Assembly: GCF_024124545.1 (NCBI RefSeq)
Contig: NZ_JAMXSF010000015.1
Coordinates: 1-64,000 of the forward strand
Length of the DNA stretch: 64,000 nt
Direction of reading: 5' to 3'
Origin: Pseudoalteromonas sp. XMcav2-N
GTDB lineage: Bacteria; Pseudomonadota; Gammaproteobacteria; Enterobacterales; Alteromonadaceae
The notes under the pieces were generated by a model. That model saw only the letters and a program-made list of their open reading frames with translations. It did not search any database and had not been told where the DNA came from. Below, in pieces: positions 25,283-32,650 of the stretch (position 1 is its first letter; every line of letters begins with the position of its first letter). Both the position numbers and the translations under genes were made by a program.

Positions 25283-26755
25283 ATGGCAAGTATACAAACT
25301 GCCGTGCAGGTCATGGTCGACAAACTGGTCGCCGACATGCAAGGCGAACAACCGCTCAGCGCCGAAGAGCAGGCGCTGGTCAGTAATGCAATCACTAAAC
25401 TGACCGACAACGAAAAACTGGAGCAGGCTGTTGTGGCCGTGGCTGAATCGCATATAGACAATGCCACCACGGCGCTGCAACAGGCGGCTCAGGTCGGCCA
25501 AACCAGCCTGCAACAAGCAGCACAGACACTCAATGACAATGGCACCGCGCTTGAAGGTAAAGCGGCAAAACTGGATCAGCTGGATACCATGGCACCAAGC
25601 CTGGCGCGGGTTGAGACATTGCAGGGACGGGCTTTTACTAATCAGATACGACCTTTGTTCGGGATTAATTCGATTGAAACAAATAGCACTTCAGCTAGCT
25701 TGGCGCGTTCGACTTCTGTATTTGCGGTTTATGATCACAGTGGTGAAACGTTTTTAGTCAGGCCAAGTTACGCGTACAACAACAACTCCCAGCAAAGCAG
25801 GCTCGAATATTTAAAGCTATTCGCTGATGGCAGCGGTAAAAGCACTACGCATAGCAGCTATGTCTATACAAACGCGTTTGCACAAAACCCGACAAGCACG
25901 ACTTACATGTATGGTGCCAGTGCCTATTTACCTCTGGGCAGTAAAGACAATTCTGCGGACATAGAATACGACATTGTATACAGCACACAGGACTCACAAG
26001 CTACTGGGGTAGCAAACTATGGTGGGATTTACGTGCGCTCTCAAGGCTTTACGTCAATGAGTAAGCCAAAACAAAATCTGAATGCAACAGATCAATATGG
26101 CGTCGAGACAATAACCAACCATAGCTATGCTGATGTAGCAGCACTGTACGATAACCAGAAACATTGTTTGGTGATGGTAGACGAAAATACGTCTTTACTG
26201 ATTGAGAAATACCGGGACGGAAACGTAATCACCACAACGGCCATTGCGAACGAGGCCGAGTTACAAGCGTACGTCGATGCGGGCGACTTTACGACCGTAA
26301 AATTCATTCATCATTTTCTCAGACACCCTAAAGGTGTAAGGCGCATGCAGGGCTCTGAAGCTGAAATGAGTGAAGTAAACATAAGCTATTTTGGTTTTTT
26401 CGGTATTTTTAATAATACAGTAAAAATGGGTGGGAGTACGTACAGTGCCCATTACCGATTTACCGCTGATCTGAAACTAGAACCTGTAAATTATTTCTAT
26501 GCAAGCAGCACAGAGGCGTCGACAACGTCTAACACCACTAATGGTAGTGGTGAAGTTACCGTAGCAATTGAAAGTATGGCAGGTGAACTACTGGGCATGT
26601 ATTTTTATAGTTCGAAACCAGAGAACGGGGGTTATGGTCCGGGCCTCATGTCAACGGCGATTGGATGTATGAACCCTTATAGTCAGGTTGGCATATTGAA
26701 TGAGCACTTTGTACACAATTACTACGGCCTCGGCCGTACCTGTCGCGCATTTTAA
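25283..26755 (+). CDS. Large tail fibre/adhesin, module 3
   Basis: 490 aa. Residues 1-110 are a long helical stalk (Ala/Gln/Glu heptads, 'HIDNATTALQQAAQVGQTSL'), then 380 residues of Asn/Ser/Thr/Tyr-rich beta sequence without recognised homology, the likely receptor-binding region. Base composition becomes more AT-rich in this part. It is the longest adhesin of the cluster. Confidence 0.7.
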   Translation: MASIQTAVQVMVDKLVADMQGEQPLSAEEQALVSNAITKLTDNEKLEQAVVAVAESHIDNATTALQQAAQVGQTSLQQAAQTLNDNGTALEGKAAKLDQLDTMAPSLARVETLQGRAFTNQIRPLFGINSIETNSTSASLARSTSVFAVYDHSGETFLVRPSYAYNNNSQQSRLEYLKLFADGSGKSTTHSSYVYTNAFAQNPTSTTYMYGASAYLPLGSKDNSADIEYDIVYSTQDSQATGVANYGGIYVRSQGFTSMSKPKQNLNATDQYGVETITNHSYADVAALYDNQKHCLVMVDENTSLLIEKYRDGNVITTTAIANEAELQAYVDAGDFTTVKFIHHFLRHPKGVRRMQGSEAEMSEVNISYFGFFGIFNNTVKMGGSTYSAHYRFTADLKLEPVNYFYASSTEASTTSNTTNGSGEVTVAIESMAGELLGMYFYSSKPENGGYGPGLMSTAIGCMNPYSQVGILNEHFVHNYYGLGRTCRAF

Positions 26756-26764
26756 GGAGAGATC

Positions 26765-27190
26765 ATGAGTTGCGAATATTTTGCCGATAAAGGCATGAAA
26801 ATCGAAGGAAACTACTGGCTGGTGCATCCGCAGACGGGTGAAGCCTGGAATGATGAGTCTGTGGCCACCTTTATTGCAGGTTACCAGCCGCCGCACCTTA
26901 GTGAAGAAGCCATAGCTTCACGCAAGACCGTGATGATCGGCGAGATCAAACGTGCTGTGTATGATTGTCTGGAAGCGCAGATGTGGCGTGTCACCAAAGC
27001 GTATGAGCGAGTGCAGCTTGCGCACCTGGGTGGCTCAGAGGTAGAAAGAACTGAGGCAAACGCTGCCTATAAGGCCGAATTGGAAAAGCGTGAAGCGCTG
27101 CGTCAGAGAAGTGATGAGGCGGAGTTACAGGTCGCGGATCTGACATCAATTGAAACGCTAGACGAATTTTCCTTCAAAGCTGAGGTGTGA
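26765..27190 (+). CDS. Module 3 accessory protein (tail-fibre assembly-like), 141 aa
   Basis: AAGGAGA before the start. An N-terminal small domain ('EGNYWLVHPQTGEAWNDESV') is followed by a long charged helix. It lies last in the operon after the fibre, the usual place of fibre assembly chaperones, but the sequence is not one I recognise. The operon ends here at promoter/terminator cassette copy 2. Confidence 0.6.
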   Translation: MSCEYFADKGMKIEGNYWLVHPQTGEAWNDESVATFIAGYQPPHLSEEAIASRKTVMIGEIKRAVYDCLEAQMWRVTKAYERVQLAHLGGSEVERTEANAAYKAELEKREALRQRSDEAELQVADLTSIETLDEFSFKAEV

Positions 27191-27230
27191 TACCAGGCTA
27201 TTTGCATAAAAAGGTAGGAAAAAGTCCAAT

Positions 27231-27294
27231 CCGGTCAGAATTGACCGGTTTTCTTCCTTTTAGATCAGTAAGATACACCTAAGCTTGAGAAAGC
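27231..27294 (+). promoter_or_regulatory. Tailocin promoter cassette, copy 2
   Basis: Perfect palindrome CCGGTCA-GAAT-TGACCGG (27231-27248), 22 bases from TTGACC to TAAGAT (27269-27274), then ACACCTAAGCTTGAGAAAGCTAA. Inferred start near 27281, palindrome centre at -41.5. The palindrome followed by TTTTCTTCCTTTT could also end transcription of the upstream operon. A terminator 70-100 bases downstream makes this promoter give a short RNA unless read through. Confidence 0.7.
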
Positions 27295-27384
27295 TAAGTC
27301 AAAAGATAAAGACAGCTTTTGCGAAGCTGTAAGATTCCGCAAGTTAAAAACCACCGGCTCATATTGATGAGCGGTGGTTTTTTT
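27281..27384 (+). ncRNA. Candidate short leader/small RNA of about 100 nt
   Basis: A transcription unit with no open frame lies between promoter copy 2 and a strong intrinsic terminator. It would contain the conserved start hairpin, a second hairpin ACAGCTT-TTGCG-AAGCTGT (27312-27330) and the terminator hairpin. A further promoter (copy 3) begins 39 bases later, so this RNA does not lead directly to a gene. Could be a 6S-like antitermination leader or a trans-acting RNA; inferred only. Confidence 0.45.
27351..27384 (+). terminator. Intrinsic terminator after promoter copy 2
   Basis: CCACCG(G)CTCAT / ATGAGCGGTGG stem with loop and seven T residues (27378-27384). Confidence 0.85.
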
Positions 27385-27422
27385 ATACCCAGACTTTGTG
27401 GAATTAGCGTGTCGGTTTTAAA

Positions 27423-27486
27423 CCGGTCAAAGTTGACCGTTTTTAATCCCTGAAAATCAGTAAGATACATCTAAGCTTGAGAAAGC
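27423..27486 (+). promoter_or_regulatory. Tailocin promoter cassette, copy 3 (module 4)
   Basis: Palindrome CCGGTCA-AAGT-TGACCGT (27423-27440), 22 bases, TAAGAT (27461-27466), ACATCTAAGCTTGAGAAAGCTAA. Inferred start near 27473. A terminator at 27519-27570 lies before the gpJ4 start at 27589, so module 4 needs read-through from here. Confidence 0.7.
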
Positions 27487-27518
27487 TAACGAAAGATTAA
27501 AAACAGACTTCCCGTGAT

Positions 27519-27570
27519 AAACCCGATGCGGTGCTGTGTTGTGCGGTGCCAAGTCGGGTTTTTTATTTTT
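27519..27570 (+). terminator. Intrinsic terminator between promoter copy 3 and gpJ4
   Basis: AAACCCGA / TCGGGTTT stem with a large loop that itself contains short repeats, then TTTTTTATTTTT. It ends 18 bases before the gpJ4 start codon. Confidence 0.75.
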
Positions 27571-27588
27571 GCAACAAACGAGGATGAG

Positions 27589-28470
27589 ATGAGCCAATTT
27601 GCAACACCAGACCTGTCCCGGGTGCCCATGCCGGATCTGTTACAGGATGTGGATTTTGAGCACCAGTTAAACGAAATCAAACAGCGTTTTTTAGCGTCTC
27701 ATCCTCAGTATGCCGATGCCCTTAAACTGGAAAGCGACCCGCTGACGGCCTTGTTGGAAACCCTGGCCTACCAGCAGGTATTGAATAGTCAGCAGGTAAA
27801 TGATGCGGTCAAAGGCGTGATGCTGGCAACGGCCAGTGGCGCAGACCTGGATGCCATCGCATCCCGCTATAACTTGCTGCGTGACCAGGGTGAAAACGAT
27901 ATCCGGTTTCGTCAGCGTATTCAATTAGCCTTTGATGGCTTAAATACCGCAGGCAGTGCATCGGCTTATGCCTTTCATACTTTGTCTCTCGACCCGGCCA
28001 TTCGTGATGTCACAGTTCACAGTCCGGCGCCCTGTGAGATTGTACTGACTGTTCTCAGTACAGAAGGCAATGGTACACCGTCACAGGCGCTGCTCGACAA
28101 AGTAGCCAAACACTTTGCTGCCCAGGGATGGGAGCACCAGCAAGCCTCTCGAGTCAGACCCCTGGGTGATCGGGTGACGGTGAATGCCCCGCAGATTGTG
28201 CCTTACACAGTCAAAGCACAGCTGGTTGTATTGCCCGGGCCCTCAGCCGAAGCAATCCGCCAGGCCGCTGTGGAAAGAATGCAAACGTATCTTGCCAGCC
28301 GACAGAAACTCGGCAAAAAAGTAACCCGGGCAGGGCTGTTCGCAGCTTTGCACCTGGAGGGCGTGGATGAAGTCAATCTGACTTCTCCAGCGTCAAATAT
28401 ATCCGTGACACATACTCAGTCATCCTGGTGCGAGCATTATGAAGTAGAGGTAGTCGTCAATCATGAATGA
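27589..28470 (+). CDS. Baseplate protein gpJ, module 4
   Basis: 293 aa from ATG at 27589 (GAGG site; the frame opens at 27514 across the terminator). gpJ signatures: 'PDLSRVPMPDLLQDVDFEHQ', 'LESDPLTALLETLAYQQVLN', 'LDAIASRYNLLR', 'ENDIRFRQRI', 'IRDVTV'. Fourth gpJ of the cluster, more like copy 3 in its N-terminus. Overlaps gpI4 by eight bases. Confidence 0.92.
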   Translation: MSQFATPDLSRVPMPDLLQDVDFEHQLNEIKQRFLASHPQYADALKLESDPLTALLETLAYQQVLNSQQVNDAVKGVMLATASGADLDAIASRYNLLRDQGENDIRFRQRIQLAFDGLNTAGSASAYAFHTLSLDPAIRDVTVHSPAPCEIVLTVLSTEGNGTPSQALLDKVAKHFAAQGWEHQQASRVRPLGDRVTVNAPQIVPYTVKAQLVVLPGPSAEAIRQAAVERMQTYLASRQKLGKKVTRAGLFAALHLEGVDEVNLTSPASNISVTHTQSSWCEHYEVEVVVNHE

Positions 28471-29590
28471 GCTGCTTCCCAGTAATGCAACACCTTTGGT
28501 ACGGGCAATTGAAAGCGAATTCTCGCGGCCCGACAAAATACGGTCTTTGCTGCTTAACGTTTTGAACATCAGGGCTTTGAGCGAACAGCAGCGACAAAGG
28601 TTAGCCGAAAAATGGCAGCTAACGTCCTGCAGTGAAGCCGCTTTTTATCAGGCCGATATTTACCAGCTACTCACCGTACTGTGGGATGACGTACTCTGCC
28701 CAGCGGAGATGTTACCGGCGCTTGCAGAGGCTTTAAAAATAGCCGACTGGGAAAGTTATCTCGATGGCAGAGCGCGGCGACGTGCGTTACAGGATGCCTG
28801 TATTTTACAGGATATTCGTCTGTTACTGCGTGCCATTTGGGATCCCATGTTGTGCCCTGCGCCTTTGTTGCCCTGGCTGGCCTGGGCTATGTCGGTGGAT
28901 GAGTGGGATGAAACCTGGTCAGAAACACTAAAACGTCAGGTGATCCGCGACGCTTTTGCGGTGCACCAGTATAAAGGCACGCCCTACGCGCTGCAAAAAG
29001 CACTCGACAGTTTAAACATTGCTACTGAGATCAGGGAATGGTGGCAGTCCGAAGGAGCGGACACTCCCTCAGATGAGGTCATGCTGCCTGGGACGATTAA
29101 AGTGTGGGCTTTGGTGAATCAGAATTTGGACGACCATCAGCAAGGACTGCTGACACCTCAGATGTTGAAGAAAATCCGCCGGGTGATCAACGCGGTTAAG
29201 CGTGGTGCCATACATGTCGATTTACAGCTGGGCATTGCACTGAGCGAGTCTGTGGCACCTGTTGGGGCTGTGCAAGCACCGCTTAACCTGATTGATCATG
29301 AAGCAACAGGCCTGGGTATTACGCCGGATCCGACACAGGGCTCAGTAGCAACCACAGCGGCAGGACACTTGCTCAATTGCCAGCGTTGGTGTGTACAAGG
29401 TGAAGGCCTTACGCCAGACCGAACTGAGGGCGGGATCACATCTTGTGCACTGCTTCACTCATTGAACAGCGCTGATATTGTGGCAGAAAGCTCGGGTATA
29501 ACACCTGACCCGACGACCTGCGAGTTGGCGCTGTTTTCAGGGGGTCATACTCTGAATATTCAATCTTTTCATTTCCAAGGAGTGACTTAA
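28463..29590 (+). CDS. Tail protein gpI, module 4, with duplicated gpI element
   Basis: 375 aa, much longer than module 2 gpI. The gpI core sits in the middle ('AIWDPMLCPAPLLPWLAWAM', 'VDEWDETWSETLKRQVIRDA', 'YKGTPYALQKALDSLN', 'EWWQSEG'). About 55 residues earlier a weaker copy occurs ('VLWDDVLCPAEMLPALAEAL'), so the WD..CP..LLP..A element is duplicated in tandem. The C-terminal 90 residues contain three imperfect 'GITPDPT/GLTPDRT' repeats. It ends by sharing its last base with the collar gene's start. Confidence 0.85.
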   Translation: MNELLPSNATPLVRAIESEFSRPDKIRSLLLNVLNIRALSEQQRQRLAEKWQLTSCSEAAFYQADIYQLLTVLWDDVLCPAEMLPALAEALKIADWESYLDGRARRRALQDACILQDIRLLLRAIWDPMLCPAPLLPWLAWAMSVDEWDETWSETLKRQVIRDAFAVHQYKGTPYALQKALDSLNIATEIREWWQSEGADTPSDEVMLPGTIKVWALVNQNLDDHQQGLLTPQMLKKIRRVINAVKRGAIHVDLQLGIALSESVAPVGAVQAPLNLIDHEATGLGITPDPTQGSVATTAAGHLLNCQRWCVQGEGLTPDRTEGGITSCALLHSLNSADIVAESSGITPDPTTCELALFSGGHTLNIQSFHFQGVT

Positions 29591-30147
29591 TGTCAGCATT
29601 AACCTTGCAATTTACTCAAGTGGGGCTGGATGCGCTGTTGTCCGCACGCGCCAAAGGCTTTAAAGGGCAGATCAGCCACATGGCCTTTGGGGACGCAAGC
29701 TATACCCCGTCAAAAAATCAAACTACGCTGCGCTCTCAAAAAGAGCTGGTGGAAATTGCCGATTCGGATTACACCGATGGTGAAAGCAGCAGCCTGAAAG
29801 TGGCCGCCAAATTCGAAGCGCCGCTGGAATACGCCATTGGCGAAATTGGTGTGTTTCTGGATTCCGGCGAAAAGCTGGCAAATGGTCAGCCCAAACTGAT
29901 TTTATTGGGCGTGTATTCTAAGCCCAATACCACGCTTGGGTACCGCACGCCAGACGTTAAGGTGTTGCAGTGGCTCACTCTGAGTCTGACCCAGCTGCCC
30001 TCCGAAAGTGTTGAGGTCAAACTTGGTGTTGATAACCTCAACCTGATCCTTGACAACGAACTGGCCGAACTGACCCTGGTTCAGATAGATACCATGCACC
30101 GTCAGATCAATCAGGAATGGCGCTTAGTGGCGCTAGAGCAGGCGTAA
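29590..30147 (+). CDS. Phage tail-collar fibre protein, module 4
   Basis: 185 aa, DUF3751-like: 'FTQVGLDALLSARAKGFKGQ', 'HMAFGDASYTP', 'AIGEIGVFLDS'. Third collar paralogue of the cluster. Proximal fibre part; the adhesin follows 23 bases later. Confidence 0.85.
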   Translation: MSALTLQFTQVGLDALLSARAKGFKGQISHMAFGDASYTPSKNQTTLRSQKELVEIADSDYTDGESSSLKVAAKFEAPLEYAIGEIGVFLDSGEKLANGQPKLILLGVYSKPNTTLGYRTPDVKVLQWLTLSLTQLPSESVEVKLGVDNLNLILDNELAELTLVQIDTMHRQINQEWRLVALEQA

Positions 30148-30170
30148 AACAGGAATTTTAAGGATTTATT

Positions 30171-31004
30171 ATGTCAACAGACAATATCACTGAGTTGTTA
30201 ACCCAAGTGGCTGTGCGCGCCAACGCTTTGTGTCAGAGCGTTGAAGATCATGCGGGTAATATTAATGCCACAGTCAATGCCAAAAAAGCCGAGATGGACG
30301 CTGCAAAACAGCAGGCGCATCAGGATATTCAAAATTACATTGCCGGTGCGCGTGGTGAGCAATCTCATATTTTGCTGAGCCGTAACCAGCAGATGGAACC
30401 CTTGGGCAGTGGTGCAATAAAAGGATTCAATACCATAGGTCTGGAAACGTTCGAAGTCACTAGGGAGGCTTCAATATATGGTAGCGCCGGCGACCACGAT
30501 ACAGATCATACCGGAAATGGGGTGGGTGCCAGTTTTAGAAGCCATGTTTACAGTGGATACGTTAATAAGAAGTTTAATATCCTCAGGATTAAATGGAAAA
30601 CCAGCCCAGGTAAAACTGTTCGGTTAGATAATACCTATTACAACGGATATGAGCAGGGGGCGCTCACCAAAGGCTGCTATATCAAGGTGATTGAGGGGCA
30701 GATCAATGGAGATTTACACCCTGTAACCAACTTTGACGACGGGTGGCAGTTGTATGCTTACCGACAGGCTGCGAATTCGCCAAATGGTGCTTTTTACACA
30801 CCACATACGGGCTTGTCACTCTCGTCTTCGACAGGCGAAGCACTGATCTGTTTGTATGGTTCAGTATCTGGATACGTAAACCTGGAAAACAATGTTTGGG
30901 GCTGTTACCCGGAGTTTGTAAGGCCCAGTGATATTGCAGGCTTAGCCGGTAGTATCGAAAGTCTAAGCTCACGAGTTAATGATCTCGAAACCCCTACAGC
31001 CTAA
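30171..31004 (+). CDS. Tail fibre/adhesin, module 4
   Basis: 277 aa. The N-terminal docking segment 'VAVRANALCQSVEDHAGNIN' is shared with the orphan fibre at 31561. A coiled coil runs to about residue 65, then a beta-rich tip of about 200 residues with many Gly and Tyr. The tip is not related in any visible way to those of the other modules. Likely host receptor-binding protein. Confidence 0.75.
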   Translation: MSTDNITELLTQVAVRANALCQSVEDHAGNINATVNAKKAEMDAAKQQAHQDIQNYIAGARGEQSHILLSRNQQMEPLGSGAIKGFNTIGLETFEVTREASIYGSAGDHDTDHTGNGVGASFRSHVYSGYVNKKFNILRIKWKTSPGKTVRLDNTYYNGYEQGALTKGCYIKVIEGQINGDLHPVTNFDDGWQLYAYRQAANSPNGAFYTPHTGLSLSSSTGEALICLYGSVSGYVNLENNVWGCYPEFVRPSDIAGLAGSIESLSSRVNDLETPTA

Positions 31005-31025
31005 TCAGTAAGCAAGGAGCAACAC

Positions 31026-31319
31026 ATGCAATTAATTTACAACGATACTGTACTGGCGACTGTGGGAGAGCTGATGAACGAGGCCCAGATCCGCCATTTT
31101 CTGATAATGAATGAGCTAAATGTACCGTTTGAAGCGCTGACTTTTCGCTTTGAGCACGAAGAAGCCCTGGAGTATCGCCGGCTTTCTTATCTGCGTGAAT
31201 CAGATCCACTCTATATGGAGTGGCAATTCGACCAGACTGAGGCGGCCAAGCAGGCCTGGCTGGATAAAGTGGCCGAAATTAAAGCGCGTTTTCCTTTACC
31301 TCAAACACCAGGTTCCTGA
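31026..31319 (+). CDS. Small phage tail accessory protein, module 4, 97 aa
   Basis: AAGGAG before the start. The segment 'YRRLSYLRESDPLYMEWQFD' and the end 'QAWLDKVAEIKARFP' are a pattern found in small phage proteins encoded among tail-fibre genes. It shares its C-terminal motif with the 88-aa protein of module 1. Probably a fibre-assembly helper; exact role unknown. Confidence 0.65.
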   Translation: MQLIYNDTVLATVGELMNEAQIRHFLIMNELNVPFEALTFRFEHEEALEYRRLSYLRESDPLYMEWQFDQTEAAKQAWLDKVAEIKARFPLPQTPGS

Positions 31320-31337
31320 GGCACCGCCCTGAGCGCA

Positions 31338-31366
31338 GGCACCTGACGGTGTGCCTTTTTCTTTTT
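31338..31366 (+). terminator. Intrinsic terminator at the end of module 4
   Basis: AGGCAC-CTGACG-GTGTGCCT stem followed by TTTTCTTTTTT. Confidence 0.8.
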
Positions 31367-31374
31367 TGCCTTAT

Positions 31375-31438
31375 CCGGTCAGAATTGACCGGTTTTACCT
31401 AAGGGAAATCAGTAAGATATACCTAAGCTTGAGAAAGT
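31375..31438 (+). promoter_or_regulatory. Tailocin promoter cassette, copy 4 (orphan fibre)
   Basis: Palindrome CCGGTCA-GAAT-TGACCGG (31375-31392), 22 bases, TAAGAT (31413-31418), ATACCTAAGCTTGAGAAAGTTAA. Inferred start near 31425, palindrome centre at -41.5. A terminator follows at 31466-31488, before the fibre start at 31561. Confidence 0.7.
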
Positions 31439-31465
31439 TAACTCAAGGCTTCAGATTCTTCCTCG

Positions 31466-31488
31466 GGCGTCTTGCACGCCTTTTTATT
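31466..31488 (+). terminator. Intrinsic terminator between promoter copy 4 and the orphan fibre
   Basis: GGCGT-CTTGC-ACGCC stem followed by TTTTTATT, about 40 bases after the inferred transcription start. Confidence 0.75.
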
Positions 31489-31560
31489 ACCCGAATTATA
31501 TAGCGGCCTGGTATGCCGCCTTCATGCTTGCCATACCAGGCAAGGCTCACAGGAGACACT

Positions 31561-32325
31561 ATGTCAACGGACAATAAAACTACGACTGAGCGGCTCAGCG
31601 ATGTGGCCGTGCGGGCCAACGCTCTTTGTCAAACGGTGGCTGAGCAAAGCAATAATATAAACGCCAGTTTACAGCAGGCAAAAGCAGAGTTTGATGATTG
31701 GAAGAGTGATTACACAGAGCTTGTGAATGGCCTGCAAGTGCACAAGCAGGGAAACGTAAAGCGCTTCTATTTTTCAACAATGCTGGGTAATGGCGGATAT
31801 ACCGCAGCAGCTGATGGGCCTGATGCGGAATTCCCATACTGTGCGGCTCCGCTTGATCCTTACTACATCAACTTACTTGAGTTCGATGCACAAAATGGTG
31901 GTGGGTTTGGTGCGACAGGCGATTATTTCAAATGCGAAATAATGATCACTCACAGAGGTATGTTTGCCTCGTACAATGAACACTTGATTATCACAGGCAC
32001 CTCATTTCAGGACTGTGTTTCAGGGATCATGGAAGTGAAAAATGTATCTCGGGATGGTCATTTGAGTGTGTTTATTTCCGAACCTGATAATCCAGAAAGG
32101 GAAATCCCGTTAGACAAAGCGCTTACAGGCACATCCATTCCCGTGTTCTTTAGAAAAATTGGCCAGGGCGCTGACTCTGGTATCGCACGATTGACACTGA
32201 AAGTTGATCCAAGGTTCCACTGTGGAGCAGCCAGATCAATTAGCGTCAGCAGTGAGTACACATCATTTCGTGGCAGACCTTGTGTTGAACGTATCACTCA
32301 TAACAAACCTAGTTGGGAGGTGTGA
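31561..32325 (+). CDS. Orphan tail fibre/adhesin cassette
   Basis: 254 aa from ATG at 31561 (AGGAG; the frame opens at 31513). The N-terminus ('LSDVAVRANALCQTVAEQSN', 'NINA') is a paralogue of the module 4 fibre N-terminus, whereas the remaining 200 residues differ completely. There is no gpJ, gpI or collar gene in this unit, so the protein would have to use the module 4 collar. It is an alternative adhesin with its own promoter and downstream chaperone-like gene. Confidence 0.75.
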   Translation: MSTDNKTTTERLSDVAVRANALCQTVAEQSNNINASLQQAKAEFDDWKSDYTELVNGLQVHKQGNVKRFYFSTMLGNGGYTAAADGPDAEFPYCAAPLDPYYINLLEFDAQNGGGFGATGDYFKCEIMITHRGMFASYNEHLIITGTSFQDCVSGIMEVKNVSRDGHLSVFISEPDNPEREIPLDKALTGTSIPVFFRKIGQGADSGIARLTLKVDPRFHCGAARSISVSSEYTSFRGRPCVERITHNKPSWEV

Positions 32326-32326
32326 C

Positions 32327-32572
32327 ATGGAAAATTTTGAAAATGAATCTCAAATGCCCCAGCACATTTTGCAAGAGCAAAGTCAGTGGCATGCCATCAG
32401 AGTAATGCGTGATGCACGCCTGCACTCGACCGACTGGCTGGTTGTAAAATATCAGGAGGTCGAAGGTACGGTACCTGAAAGCTTGAAGATATATCGTCAG
32501 GCTTTGAGAGATTTGCCTCAGACCTATTCTGTTCCTGAAGATGTTGTTTGGCCTGAAAAACCTGAACTATAA
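32327..32572 (+). CDS. Phage tail assembly chaperone-like protein
   Basis: 81 aa from ATG at 32327 with GGGAGG. 'RDARLHSTDWLVVKYQEVEG', 'YRQALRDLPQTY' and 'VWPEKP' match the phage tail assembly chaperone family (Phage_tail_APC) often found after fibre genes. It probably helps fold or attach the fibre encoded just upstream. The frame opens at 32204 inside the fibre gene, but that start has no ribosome site. Confidence 0.8.
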   Translation: MENFENESQMPQHILQEQSQWHAIRVMRDARLHSTDWLVVKYQEVEGTVPESLKIYRQALRDLPQTYSVPEDVVWPEKPEL

Positions 32573-32605
32573 CAACTCGCCATCTTCGGGCACGTCGCCC
32601 GCCCT

Positions 32606-32635
32606 GACTCACTGATTGTCTTCGAGTCTTTTTAA
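32606..32635 (+). terminator. Possible weak terminator after the orphan fibre unit
   Basis: GACTC / GAGTC stem of five pairs with a 13-base loop, followed by TTTTTAAT. Weak on stem length. Confidence 0.35.
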
Positions 32636-32650
32636 TCTAAGAGCAAGTCT

